From Sphingopyxis sp. PAMC25046 (GTDB lineage Bacteria; Pseudomonadota; Alphaproteobacteria; Sphingomonadales; Sphingomonadaceae), in the NCBI RefSeq assembly GCF_004795895.1, contig NZ_CP039250.1, positions 310,001 to 374,000 on the forward strand: a stretch of 64,000 bases of DNA, in the 5' to 3' direction. The position numbers were made by a program, and so were the translations under genes. Below are positions 1-9,267 of this stretch, piece by piece (positions within the stretch are counted from its first letter, which is position 1; the number at the start of each line of letters is the position of its first letter). Under the pieces are notes generated by a model. That model had not been told where the DNA came from, searched no databases, and worked only from the letters and a program-made list of their open reading frames with translations.

Positions 1-2
1 TG

Positions 3-2390
3 CCCGTGACGGTTGGACAGCTCGCCAATGTGAAGATCGGCGGCGACCTCAGAACCGGTGCGGGCAGCATGAACGGCAAGGAGGCGGTCATCGGGACCGT
101 GCTCATGCTGATCGGGCAGAATAGCCGCACTGTTGCGGAGGATGTTTCGGCGAAGATCGCGCAGGTGTCGAAGACCCTGCCGCCCGGCGTCGAAGTGAAG
201 GTGGTACTCGACCGCGCCAAGCTCGTGAACGCAACCGTCGGCACGGTTGAAAAGAACCTCACCGAAGGCGCGCTGCTCGTAGCGGCCGCGCTCTTCTTCC
301 TGCTCGGCAACTGGCGCGCCGCGATCATCGCGGTGCTCGTCATTCCCTTCTCCTTCCTGATGATGGCGATGGGCATGAACGCCTTCCGGGTCCCCGGTAA
401 CCTGATGAGCCTCGGCGCGCTCGACTTCGGTCTGATCGTCGACGGGGCGGTGATCATCATCGAAAACTGCCTCGCCAGACTGGCGCACCGGCAGGAGCAT
501 GAAGGGAGATTGCTCAACCTTCGCGAACGTCTCGAGGAGACGATGCGCGCGAGCCAGGAGATGATCAAACCGACCGTCTTCGGCCAGGCGATCATCCTAC
601 TGGCCTTCGCGCCGTTGCTGATGTTTACGGGCGTCGAGGGGAAGACCTTCTCGCCGATGGCCATCACCATCATGCTCGCGCTCGTTGCGGCCTTCATTCT
701 CGCGATCACCCTGGTTCCGGCGCTTGTCGCGCTGATGATTCGCGGCAAGGTTGCCGAGAAGGAAGTCTGGGCGATCCGCAAGTCGAAGGAGCGCTACCTG
801 CCCTTGCTCGACAAGGCGCTCGCCAAGCCGTGGGCTTTCATCGCCGGCGGCTTTGCCTTCTTCGTCCTTGCGATCCCGGCGTTCGGACTGCTCGGCTCGG
901 AATTCATTCCGCAGCTCGACGAGAAGAATATGGCGCTTGCCTCGACGCGCGTGCCTTCGGTGAGCCTCGAACAGTCTCTGGTCATGCAGCGCAACGTCGA
1001 GACGGCGATCTCGAGCCTGCCCGAAGTCGAGCTGATGTTTTCGAAGACGGGTACGGCCGAGGTGGCGACCGACCCGATGCCGCCGAACATCTCCGACGGT
1101 TTCGTGATCCTGAAACCCCAGGATCAGTGGCCGGCAGGTGTCGATTCGAAGGCCGATGTCGTCGAGCGTATCGAGAAAGCCGCTGGCGGCCAGCTCGGCC
1201 AGCTTTATGAAGTCAGCCAGCCGATCCAGCTTCGTTTCAACGAACTGATCGCGGGCGTTCGCGGCGACGTGGCCATCAAGCTCTACGGGGACGACCTCGA
1301 CAAGATGTCGCTCGCGGCGAACGAGATGGTGCGCGTGCTCCAGGGCATACCGGGTGCGGGCAGCGTCAAGGCCGACCAAGTGGGCGGCGCTCCGACGCTC
1401 GACGTGAAGCTCGATCGCAATGCGATCGCGCGCTACGGTCTCTCGGTACAGGAGGTTGCCGATACGGTGTCGGCGGCGCTCGGCGGGCGGGAATCCGGCC
1501 TGCTCTATGAGGGCGACAGGCGCTTCGACATCACGGTTCGCGTCCCCGACGCGACCCGGGTCAATCTCGACGACATCCGCGCGCTGCCCGTGTTGCTGCC
1601 CTCCGAGGGCGGCAATCGCGGACAGATACCGCTCGCCCAGGTGGCGCAGATCCGGCTGACCGAAGGGCTCAACCAGATCAGCCGCGAAAATGGCAAGCGG
1701 CGCGTCGTCGTGCAGGTGAACCTCGAAGGCCGCGATGCGGGATCCTTCGTGGCCGAAGCGCAGGCGAAGATCGCCAATGTGAAGCTTCCGGCGGGCTATT
1801 ACCTCGAATGGGGCGGGCAGTTCGAAAGTCTGCAGGCCGCATCGCAGCGGCTCTCGATCGTGGTGCCGCTCTGCTTCGCGGGCATCTTCATCCTGCTTTA
1901 CATGGCGCTCGGCACGTTCGGGCGCGCGACCGCCGTGTTCCTCGCCGTGCCGCTTGGGCTCGCGGGCGGGGTGTTCACTCTCGCGCTTACGGGCATCAAC
2001 TTCTCGGTGTCGGCGGCGGTGGGCTTCATCTGCCTTGCCGGCGTCGCGGTGCTCAACGGTCTCGTCGTCATGACGGCGATCCGCGAACGGCTCGAGAATG
2101 ATGTCCCGCTCACGGAGGCAATCCGCGAGGGCATGACCGAGAAGATGCGTGCGGTGATCATGACCGGCTTCGTGCCCGCGATCGGCTTCGTGCCGATGGC
2201 GATCGCGACCGGCACGGGTGCCGAGGTGCAGAAGCCTCTCGCGACGACCGTCATCGGCGGTCTCATCGCGGCGACCATCCTGACGCTGCTCGTTCTCCCC
2301 GCGATCGCAAAAGTCGTCCTCGGGGCGAACTGGCAGCCGAAGTTCCTCAAGCGAAAAGCGGAGTCGGCGGTCCAGCCGGTCACGGAATAG
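3..2390 (+). CDS. czcA: CzcA-type heavy-metal RND efflux pump (5' end outside window)
   Basis: Inner-membrane proton/metal antiporter of the HME-RND family, expected to export divalent cations through an adaptor and an outer-membrane channel. The frame is open from the left edge; the visible part is about 795 residues against about 1,040-1,080 for the family, so roughly the first 250 residues lie upstream. The GTG at position 6 is not a credible start. Seen: the TM4 motif GLIVDGAVIIIEN, whose single Asp is typical of HME pumps, the second periplasmic repeat (IARYGLSVQEV), and a C-terminal set of hydrophobic helices ending near LLVLPAIAKVVLG. DUF190 follows after 12 bp. The Zn/Co/Cd specificity implied by the name comes from the family; the substrate cannot be read here. 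Confidence 0.9.
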   Translation, partial: PVTVGQLANVKIGGDLRTGAGSMNGKEAVIGTVLMLIGQNSRTVAEDVSAKIAQVSKTLPPGVEVKVVLDRAKLVNATVGTVEKNLTEGALLVAAALFFLLGNWRAAIIAVLVIPFSFLMMAMGMNAFRVPGNLMSLGALDFGLIVDGAVIIIENCLARLAHRQEHEGRLLNLRERLEETMRASQEMIKPTVFGQAIILLAFAPLLMFTGVEGKTFSPMAITIMLALVAAFILAITLVPALVALMIRGKVAEKEVWAIRKSKERYLPLLDKALAKPWAFIAGGFAFFVLAIPAFGLLGSEFIPQLDEKNMALASTRVPSVSLEQSLVMQRNVETAISSLPEVELMFSKTGTAEVATDPMPPNISDGFVILKPQDQWPAGVDSKADVVERIEKAAGGQLGQLYEVSQPIQLRFNELIAGVRGDVAIKLYGDDLDKMSLAANEMVRVLQGIPGAGSVKADQVGGAPTLDVKLDRNAIARYGLSVQEVADTVSAALGGRESGLLYEGDRRFDITVRVPDATRVNLDDIRALPVLLPSEGGNRGQIPLAQVAQIRLTEGLNQISRENGKRRVVVQVNLEGRDAGSFVAEAQAKIANVKLPAGYYLEWGGQFESLQAASQRLSIVVPLCFAGIFILLYMALGTFGRATAVFLAVPLGLAGGVFTLALTGINFSVSAAVGFICLAGVAVLNGLVVMTAIRERLENDVPLTEAIREGMTEKMRAVIMTGFVPAIGFVPMAIATGTGAEVQKPLATTVIGGLIAATILTLLVLPAIAKVVLGANWQPKFLKRKAESAVQPVTE

Positions 2391-2402
2391 GGAGAGACTG
2401 TC

Positions 2403-2747
2403 ATGACAAAAGCATCCAAGCTCTTGCGCATCTACACCGATGAATCCGCCTTCTTCGGTGATCAGCGGGTCTTCGAGTTCATTTCCGAACTCGCTCGCCA
2501 GCAAAAGCTGGCAGGCGTTACGGTGCTCGAAGCGGTTCTCGGTTTCGGTCGCTCGGCGCATCTCCACCGCAAGCATGCGCTGGAGAATGACCGGGCGGTC
2601 GTGATCGAGATCATCGACGAGGAGCAGCGGCTCCGCGACTTTGCGGCGCAGCTGACCGAAATACCGGACATCGGGCTCATCACGCTCGAAGCGGTCGAAA
2701 TCCTCGGCGGGAAATCCGCCGCGGAGCCCCCCGATGTTCAGAGCTGA
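2403..2747 (+). CDS. DUF190 family protein (PII/CutA-like fold)
   Basis: Small soluble protein of 114 residues, the usual length for DUF190. It opens with the typical KLLRIYTDES segment, followed by a helix, VTVLEAVLGFG, and the ending IGLITLEAVEIL, which match the alternating strands and helices of the ferredoxin-like PII/CutA fold. The gene follows czcA by 12 bp with a GGGAGA ribosome site, so it is probably co-transcribed. By analogy with PII-like proteins a trimeric regulatory or ligand-binding role near the pump is possible, but no function is established from the sequence. Confidence 0.8.
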   Translation: MTKASKLLRIYTDESAFFGDQRVFEFISELARQQKLAGVTVLEAVLGFGRSAHLHRKHALENDRAVVIEIIDEEQRLRDFAAQLTEIPDIGLITLEAVEILGGKSAAEPPDVQS

Positions 2748-2828
2748 CCGGCATCTTGCCGGTCTACACCGCGGCGCAGGTCCCCGGCCTGCGTCGCGGA
2801 CCAGCTCGTGCGAGCGAGGAGGTCTCCG

Positions 2829-3299
2829 ATGTTCTCGGTAGGCACCTCGCTCCGCTTGCCGGTCCCGATCGGGCGGGTCTGGCGACTGCTCGTCGATATC
2901 GAGCGGTACGACGACTGGCATCCGACGCTCCGTTTCACCGATCGTCCGGGAGATGATGAGCGCGTAGGCTATGTCTATTCTCCGCGCGGGAAGCGGGGTC
3001 CGGAATTTGCATCCGAGGGGCGGATAACCGGCCTCGACTGGCTGACGGGCTTCTCCTGGCGGACAGGCACGCGCGGGCTGCTCGTCATCGAGGAGAGCTA
3101 CCGGCTCGAAAAGCTCGGCCAAGGGGTGGAGGTTACCCATCGCCTGGAATGCGCGGGTCTCTTCTCATGGCTCGGCTATCCCATTCTGCGGCGGGTTTGC
3201 AGCGTTTTTCTCAAGCGCTCGAACATGGCGCTCGAACAGCAACTCCGTCGCACGACAGTTCAGTCCCGCTACGCGCGGCCAAGCGGGCGCCGCGCATGA
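2829..3299 (+). CDS. SRPBCC (START/polyketide-cyclase fold) protein downstream of czcA
   Basis: Protein of 156 residues with the SRPBCC pattern: an N-terminal strand (LRLPVPIGRVWRLLVDIERYD), the DWHP motif, and a long C-terminal helix. These folds bind hydrophobic ligands in a deep cavity. The ATG at 2829 is chosen because GAGGAGGT sits six bases upstream; an earlier in-frame start at 2808 lies ahead of that site. No signal peptide, so cytoplasmic. A second SRPBCC protein (9268-9753) follows the next RND pump and shares the C-terminal pattern (H-R-x-C-x-G-x-F-x-W-L), suggesting paralogues tied to efflux. The ligand is unknown. Confidence 0.75.
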   Translation: MFSVGTSLRLPVPIGRVWRLLVDIERYDDWHPTLRFTDRPGDDERVGYVYSPRGKRGPEFASEGRITGLDWLTGFSWRTGTRGLLVIEESYRLEKLGQGVEVTHRLECAGLFSWLGYPILRRVCSVFLKRSNMALEQQLRRTTVQSRYARPSGRRA

Positions 3300-3378
3300 T
3301 CTTGAATTCGAAACCTGGCCGTCGGAGGCCCCTCTCAATCGCCCCCCTCACCACGGGCAGGGATTTCCGGCTGTCAGG

Positions 3379-3423
3379 GAGGTGCGGGAGCCGGGTCGCA
3401 TCCCGCAATGGCTCCCGCACCTC
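3379..3423 (+). terminator. 14-bp perfect inverted repeat ahead of the P1B-4 ATPase
   Basis: GAGGTGCGGGAGCC (3379-3392) is the exact complement of 3410-3423, around a 17-base loop that can itself pair GGG with CCC. There is no downstream T tract, so this is either a Rho-assisted or weak terminator of the czcA-DUF190-SRPBCC unit or a structured leader for the ATPase gene that begins 67 bp later. Confidence 0.5.
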
Positions 3424-3489
3424 ATCCTGCCGCGCGTTTAACATGCGCCCGGATCGCATTGCCGACCGCCAACAGAAAAGGATGGCATC

Positions 3490-6030
3490 ATGAGTGACCA
3501 GTTGCGGCTCGATATTCCGCTTCTCCTCCCCGAAGTCGCCGATACCGCCGACCGCTGCGTCGCGCGCCTGACGAGCGAACTCGAAGGACGCGAAGGCGTC
3601 GACAAGGTCCATGTTGTCCGCTCAAGCGACGGTTCGCCGCCACAGCTCTGCATCCATTACCGTCCGGATATTCTCCCGCTCGAACGCGTGCGGCAGCTCG
3701 CGCGCAGCGCCGGTGCCGAGCTCACCGGCCAGTATCAGCATCTCTTCTGGGATGACCTCGAAGGCGTCGGCCACGCCCGTCGCGCGCGGACGATCGGACT
3801 GAAGCTTCGCGAAATGCCGGGCGTGATCGAGGCCGAAGTCGGCGCCGCCGGTACGCTGCGCGCCGAGTTCCAGCGCTCGGAGACCTCCATCGAAATGATC
3901 AGAAAGACACTCTCGGATATGGGCGTCACTCAGAAATCGACTGCCGTCGCCGCGGCTGCCCCGGCACAAGCCGCCCACCAACATGGCGATGATGGCCATG
4001 ACCATGGTCCGGATCACGCGCATGGGCCAGATCACAAACATGGCCATACGGGCGAGGATAGCCACGACCATGGCCATGATCATGGCGGCATCTTCGGCGA
4101 GCGGACCGAGCTGATCTTCGCGCTGCTGTGCGGTCTCGTCCTCGGCATCGGCTTTGCGATCGAGAAGCTCGCCGCGGCGCCGGAGTGGGTGCCGCTCGCA
4201 TTCTATATTGCCGCTTATGGCTTCGGTGGCTGGTTCACTGTCCGCGAGGCCATCGAGAATCTGAAGCTCAAGCGCTTCGAGATCGACACGCTGATGCTCG
4301 TCGCCGCGGCCGGCGCTGCCGCGCTTGGTGCGTGGGCCGAAGGCGCGCTGCTCCTCTTCCTCTTCAGCCTCGGCCATGCGCTCGAACATTATGCCATGGG
4401 CCGCGCCAAGCGCGCAATCGAGGCGCTTGCGGAGCTGGCGCCGCAGACCGCGACGGTGAAGGATGCCGACGGGACGGCTCGCGAAGTCCCGGTCGAGCAG
4501 CTGGCGATTGGCGACACCGTCATCGTCAAGCCCAACGAGCGTCTTGCCGCCGACGGCTTCGTCGTCGTTGGCCGCACGGCGATAGATCAGGCTCCGGTGA
4601 CCGGCGAGAGCGTCCCCGTCGACAAGGAACCGGTGGCCGATCGTGCGCAGGCCGCGGCAAAGCCCGATGCACTCGACGCAAAATATCGCGTCTTCGCGGG
4701 CACCATCAACGGCTATGGCGCGATCGAGATCGCGGTAACCCGTCTTGCGGCCGATACCACGCTCGCTAAGGTCGTGAAGATGGTGAGCGAGGCGGAAACG
4801 CAGAAATCGCCGACCCAGCGCTTCACCGACAAGTTCGAGCGCATCTTCGTGCCGAGCGTGCTCGCGCTTGTGTTCGTCCTGCTCTTCGCCTGGGTCGTTG
4901 TCGACGAGCCGTTCCGCGACAGCTTCTATCGCGCCATGGCGGTCCTTGTCGCGGCAAGCCCGTGCGCGCTCGCGATCGCGACGCCGAGTGCCGTCCTGTC
5001 GGGCGTTGCGCGTGCGGCGCGCGGCGGCGTGCTGGTCAAAGGCGGTGGCCCGCTCGAAAATCTCGGCTCGCTGACCGCGCTGGCGTTCGACAAGACGGGA
5101 ACGCTCACCGAAGGAAAGCCGCGCATCACCGACGTCCTGCCGGCCAGCGGCGTGCCGAAGGAGGAACTGCTGCGGATCGCGGTGGCGGTCGAGCGGCTGA
5201 GCGATCATCCGCTTGCCGCTGCCATCGCGCGCGATGGCGAGGCCATGCTGACGTCGACGCGCGTACCGGTGGCGGACGACCTTAACAGCCTGACGGGTCG
5301 CGGCGTCACGGCAAAGGTCGAGGGCGAAACCGTCCTGATCGGCAAGGCCGAAATGTTCGGTGCCGACGGCATCGCGCCGATCGGCGGCGAAGTGGCGGCT
5401 GCGATCGCCGGCCTCCGCGAGCAGGGCCGCACGACGATGGTCGTTCGTATGGGCGACCGCGATCTTGGCGCGATCGGTCTGATGGACACGCCGCGCGAAG
5501 CGGCGCGCACCGCGATCGCCAAACTGCGCGAGCTCGGCATCGGCCGGATGATCATGATTTCGGGCGATCACCAGAAGGTCGCGGAATCGATTGCCGCCGA
5601 GGTCGGGATCGACGAGGCCTGGGGCGACCTGATGCCCGATCAGAAGGTCGACGCCATTCGCGACCTCAAGGCGCAGCAGCCGGTCGCCATGGTCGGTGAC
5701 GGCGTCAATGACGCACCGGCGATGGCGAGCGCCACCGTCGGGATCGCGATGGGCGCCGCGGGGTCCGATGTTGCCCTCGAAACCGCCGACGTCGCGCTGA
5801 TGGCCGATGACCTCGCTCATCTGCCGTTCGCGATCGGACTTAGCCGCCAGACGCGCCGCATCATCCGCCAGAATCTGGTGGTCAGCCTCGGCGTCGTCGT
5901 GGTCCTCGTGCCGGCGACGATCTTCGGACTCGGAATCGGTGCGGCGGTCGCGGCGCACGAAGGCTCGACCCTCGTCGTCGTCGCCAACGCGCTTCGCCTG
6001 CTCGCCTATCGCGATCGCAGCATGGGCTGA
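3490..6030 (+). CDS. P1B-4-type heavy-metal translocating ATPase with His-rich N-terminal linker
   Basis: ATP-driven metal exporter of the inner membrane, 846 residues. Seen: TGES near 371; the transmembrane motif SPC (about 490-492) in place of CPC; the phosphorylation site DKTGTLTEG (Asp about 534); [15 protein letters not shown]; and HEGST near 823 in the last membrane pair. SPC together with HEG(G/S)T is the signature of subgroup P1B-4, reported for Co, Fe(II), Ni or Zn export. The N-terminus has two degenerate ferredoxin-like HMA domains without the CxxC pair, then a stretch at about 163-199 packed with His, Asp and Gly. That His-rich tail and the domains are additions to the usual short P1B-4 N-terminus. 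Annotation simply as CadA/ZntA would miss the SPC signature. Confidence 0.9.
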   Translation: MSDQLRLDIPLLLPEVADTADRCVARLTSELEGREGVDKVHVVRSSDGSPPQLCIHYRPDILPLERVRQLARSAGAELTGQYQHLFWDDLEGVGHARRARTIGLKLREMPGVIEAEVGAAGTLRAEFQRSETSIEMIRKTLSDMGVTQKSTAVAAAAPAQAAHQHGDDGHDHGPDHAHGPDHKHGHTGEDSHDHGHDHGGIFGERTELIFALLCGLVLGIGFAIEKLAAAPEWVPLAFYIAAYGFGGWFTVREAIENLKLKRFEIDTLMLVAAAGAAALGAWAEGALLLFLFSLGHALEHYAMGRAKRAIEALAELAPQTATVKDADGTAREVPVEQLAIGDTVIVKPNERLAADGFVVVGRTAIDQAPVTGESVPVDKEPVADRAQAAAKPDALDAKYRVFAGTINGYGAIEIAVTRLAADTTLAKVVKMVSEAETQKSPTQRFTDKFERIFVPSVLALVFVLLFAWVVVDEPFRDSFYRAMAVLVAASPCALAIATPSAVLSGVARAARGGVLVKGGGPLENLGSLTALAFDKTGTLTEGKPRITDVLPASGVPKEELLRIAVAVERLSDHPLAAAIARDGEAMLTSTRVPVADDLNSLTGRGVTAKVEGETVLIGKAEMFGADGIAPIGGEVAAAIAGLREQGRTTMVVRMGDRDLGAIGLMDTPREAARTAIAKLRELGIGRMIMISGDHQKVAESIAAEVGIDEAWGDLMPDQKVDAIRDLKAQQPVAMVGDGVNDAPAMASATVGIAMGAAGSDVALETADVALMADDLAHLPFAIGLSRQTRRIIRQNLVVSLGVVVVLVPATIFGLGIGAAVAAHEGSTLVVVANALRLLAYRDRSMG

Positions 6031-6074
6031 GGGCGCACAGTCGCGGTGGGATCGAACCGGAAGGGGGAGAGAGG

Positions 6075-9000
6075 ATGAACTTCAAGAATATCTCGGCCTG
6101 GTCCATCCGGAACCCGATCCCGCCGCTCGTCATGTTCTTCGGTCTGACGGTGGCGGGCATCGTCTCCTTCCTCATGATGGGGGTCCAGAGCGATCCCGAC
6201 ATCGATTTTCCGGGCGCCATCGTCATCATCGCCCAGCCGGGCGCCGCGCCCACCGAACTCGAAACGCAGGTCACGCAGCGTGTCGAGGCGGCGGTGCGGA
6301 CGATCGAGGGGATCGACGAGCTCAATTCGACGGTTACCGAAGGCCAGTCGCAGACCTTCGTCCAGTTCGCGATCGGCACGCCGATCGACCGGGCGGTGAC
6401 TGACATTCGCGACAAGATCACCCAGATCCGCAGCAACCTGCCGAACGGCATCCTCGAACCGCAGGTTATCCGCCTCTCTACCTCGGGCAACACGCTTGCC
6501 TATTGGTCGGCTTCGGCCACCGATATGACGCTCGAGGAATTGAGCTGGTATGTCGACAATGTCGTCGCGAAGCGGCTGATCGCGGTCCCCGGCATGGGCG
6601 ACGCCTATCGCCGGGGCGGCGTCAGCCGCGAAATCCGCGTCATCCTCAACCCCGAACGCATGCGCGCCTACGGCCTTACCGCCGCCGCGGTGAACACCCA
6701 GCTCGTCCAGCTCAATGTCAATGCGGCCGGCGGCCGGATGGAGGTCGCGGGCTCCGAGCAGGCGGTGCGTATCCTCGGGAACGCGAGCAGCGCCAACGCG
6801 CTCGGCGAGACGCTAATCTCGGTCGGGACGAACCGGACCGTGCGCCTCGCCGATATCGCCGAGGTCAAGGATCTCTACGCCGAGCAGCGCTCGGTCTCGA
6901 AGCAGGACGGGCGGCAGGTGCTGACCTTCGGCTTCGAGCGCGCCAAGGGCGCCTCGGATGTGACCGTCTATGACGCTGCGGTCGAGGAGCTGCGAAAACT
7001 CGAGAAGGAAAACCCCAAGGTCAAATTCACCGAGCTGTTCAGCGATATCGAATATACCAAAGGCCAATATCATTCGGCGATCAATGCGATGGTCGAGGGC
7101 GCGATCCTCGCGGTCGTCGTCGTCTTCCTTTTCTTGCGCGACTGGCGGGCGACGTTGATCTCGGCGCTCGCCATCCCGCTGTCGGCGGTCCCGACCTTCC
7201 TGTTCATGGACCTCATGGGCTTCTCGCTCAACATGATGACCTTGCTCGCGCTCAGCCTCGTTGCCGGCGTGCTGGTCGACGATGCGATCGTCGAGATCGA
7301 GAATATCGTGCGCCACATGCGGATGGGCAAATCGGCCTATCAGGCCTCGATCGATGCGGCCGACGAGATCGGCCTCGCGGTGCTCGCGACAACCATGACG
7401 ATCGTCGCGGTGTTCCTGCCGGTCGGGCTGATGCCGGGCGTCGCCGGGCAATATTTCAAGAATTTCGGACTGACGGTCGTGGCCGCGGTGCTGATGAGCC
7501 TCGCGGTCGCGCGCATGATCACACCCATGCTCGCCGCCTATTTTCTCTCTGCGCAGGGTCCGCAAAAGCATGGCGAGGGCCCGCTGATCGACACCTATAT
7601 GCGCATCTTGCGCTGGAGCCTCGACACCAGCGGGGCCGCTGCCGCGCGTGCGCGCGGCGGGCGCTGGAAATGGCTCGGTTACATCAAGGACCATCGCGTC
7701 TGGGTGGTCGGCATCGGTGTGCTGGCGCTCTTTGCGACCATTTTCAGCTTCTCGCTGCTCCCGATGACCTTCCAGCCGTCGATCGATTCCGACACGAGCC
7801 GCGTGGCCATCCAGCTCGCCCCGGGCGCAACGCTCGAACAGACCGAGGCAGTGGCCGACGAGGTGACCGATCTCATGAAGCGCGACCCGCTCGTCGAATC
7901 CGCCCTGTCGCGGATCGATGTCGGCACGGCGACGGTCTATCTGAAATTGCGCAAGGACCGCGAGCTGACCTCGACCGAGTTCGAAAAGGACCGCGCGCCG
8001 CGGCTAGCGCAGGTTCCCGATGCCCGAATCAACTTCCAGTCGCAGCATGGCGGCGGCGGCGGCAGCAGCCGCGACATCTCGATCACGCTCGGCAGCGACG
8101 ACCCGAAGAAGCTCGAAGATGTCGGCAACCGGCTGCTTGCCGAGATGGCCCGCGTGAAGGAAATCCGGTCGCCGCGTGTCGAGGGCAATCTTCAGCGCCC
8201 CGAGATCGTCATTCGCCCGCGCTTCGCGCTCGCGGCGCAGCTCGGCGTGACGACGCAGGCGCTCAGCCAGTCGATCCGCGTCGCGACATTGGGCGAGATC
8301 GACCAGAATAGCGCGAAATTCTCGCTGTCCGACCGGCAAATCCCCGTTCGCGTCGCGCTTGCGGAAACCGCGCGCGAGCGGCTCGATACGCTGCGCAATA
8401 TGCCTGTTCCGACCCGGAACGGGGGAACGGTGCCGCTCTCGGTTGTGGCCGAGATCGGCTTCGGCGCCGGCCCGACCCAGATCAATCGGACCAACCAGGT
8501 GCGCCAGCTCACCATCGGGGCCGACCTGGCTCCGGGTCTCGTGACCGGTCAGGCGATGGACAAGGTCGAGGCGCTGCCGGCGCTCAAGGCGCTGCCCGCC
8601 GGGGTCACGCGGCTGGTACTCGGGAGCGCCAAGTGGCAGGCCGAGATGCTGCGCAACTTCGCGATCGCGGTCGTATCGGGGATTTTTCTCGTGCTCGCTG
8701 TGCTGATCCTACTCTATCGCAAGATCATCCCGCCCTTCGTCAACATGGGCTCGCTTCTGCTCGCCCCGCTCGGCGGGGCGGTCGCGTTGCTGCTGACGGG
8801 CTATCCGCTCTCGCTTCCCGTGTTCATCGGCGTGCTGATGCTGCTCGGTATCGTCGGCAAGAACAGCATCCTTCTCGTCGACTTCGCGATCGAGGAAATG
8901 GCGTCGGGGGTGCCGCGCGACGAGGCGATTGTCGACGCCGGACACAAGCGCGCGCAGCCGATCCTGATGACCACGGTCGCGATGGTCGCGGGCATGATCC

Positions 9001-9254
9001 CGACCGCGCTGTCGCTCACCGGCGACGGCGCATGGCGCGCGCCGATGGCGGTCACGGTGATCGGCGGGCTCATCCTGTCGACGATGCTGACACTGCTGAT
9101 CGTGCCGGCGTCCTTCAGCCTCGCGGCGGGCTTCGAACGCCGGATGGTCCCGCGCTTGCGCCGCTGGTTCACGACGGGCGGCGCGCACGCCGACCCATCG
9201 CCTGCGGGCGTCACCGACATCGGCGCGGGGCAAAGCCCGGCGGCCGATCGATAG
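6075..9254 (+). CDS. RND efflux permease, HAE1 (AcrB-like) type
   Basis: Full-length (1,059 residues) RND pump for hydrophobic or amphiphilic compounds. TM4 reads AGVLVDDAIVEIEN; the adjacent Asp pair is the proton relay of HAE1 pumps, in contrast to the single Asp in the CzcA and CusA copies of this window. It has the two-fold RND repeat with TM1 near residue 20, a Gly-rich loop (GGGGG) near 656 and hydrophobic TM8-12. The start has GGGGGAGAG just upstream. No periplasmic adaptor or outer-membrane channel gene is adjacent, so it must borrow partners, perhaps those of the czc system upstream of the window. An SRPBCC gene follows after 13 bp. Confidence 0.92.
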   Translation: MNFKNISAWSIRNPIPPLVMFFGLTVAGIVSFLMMGVQSDPDIDFPGAIVIIAQPGAAPTELETQVTQRVEAAVRTIEGIDELNSTVTEGQSQTFVQFAIGTPIDRAVTDIRDKITQIRSNLPNGILEPQVIRLSTSGNTLAYWSASATDMTLEELSWYVDNVVAKRLIAVPGMGDAYRRGGVSREIRVILNPERMRAYGLTAAAVNTQLVQLNVNAAGGRMEVAGSEQAVRILGNASSANALGETLISVGTNRTVRLADIAEVKDLYAEQRSVSKQDGRQVLTFGFERAKGASDVTVYDAAVEELRKLEKENPKVKFTELFSDIEYTKGQYHSAINAMVEGAILAVVVVFLFLRDWRATLISALAIPLSAVPTFLFMDLMGFSLNMMTLLALSLVAGVLVDDAIVEIENIVRHMRMGKSAYQASIDAADEIGLAVLATTMTIVAVFLPVGLMPGVAGQYFKNFGLTVVAAVLMSLAVARMITPMLAAYFLSAQGPQKHGEGPLIDTYMRILRWSLDTSGAAAARARGGRWKWLGYIKDHRVWVVGIGVLALFATIFSFSLLPMTFQPSIDSDTSRVAIQLAPGATLEQTEAVADEVTDLMKRDPLVESALSRIDVGTATVYLKLRKDRELTSTEFEKDRAPRLAQVPDARINFQSQHGGGGGSSRDISITLGSDDPKKLEDVGNRLLAEMARVKEIRSPRVEGNLQRPEIVIRPRFALAAQLGVTTQALSQSIRVATLGEIDQNSAKFSLSDRQIPVRVALAETARERLDTLRNMPVPTRNGGTVPLSVVAEIGFGAGPTQINRTNQVRQLTIGADLAPGLVTGQAMDKVEALPALKALPAGVTRLVLGSAKWQAEMLRNFAIAVVSGIFLVLAVLILLYRKIIPPFVNMGSLLLAPLGGAVALLLTGYPLSLPVFIGVLMLLGIVGKNSILLVDFAIEEMASGVPRDEAIVDAGHKRAQPILMTTVAMVAGMIPTALSLTGDGAWRAPMAVTVIGGLILSTMLTLLIVPASFSLAAGFERRMVPRLRRWFTTGGAHADPSPAGVTDIGAGQSPAADR

Positions 9255-9267
9255 AGGAGTTAAGCTG

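Noticed and set aside
6..8. GTG as start of the first gene
   Set aside because: The frame is open to the left edge and the protein lacks TM1 and the first periplasmic part of RND pumps.
597..3140. Very long minus-strand open frame antisense to czcA
   Set aside because: It mirrors the codon pattern of czcA, with Arg/Asp/His-rich low-complexity translation and no domain; typical antisense frame in GC-rich DNA.
3622..5958. Long minus-strand open frame opposite the P1B-4 ATPase
   Set aside because: Arg/Asp/Glu-rich shadow; the plus strand has all ATPase motifs.
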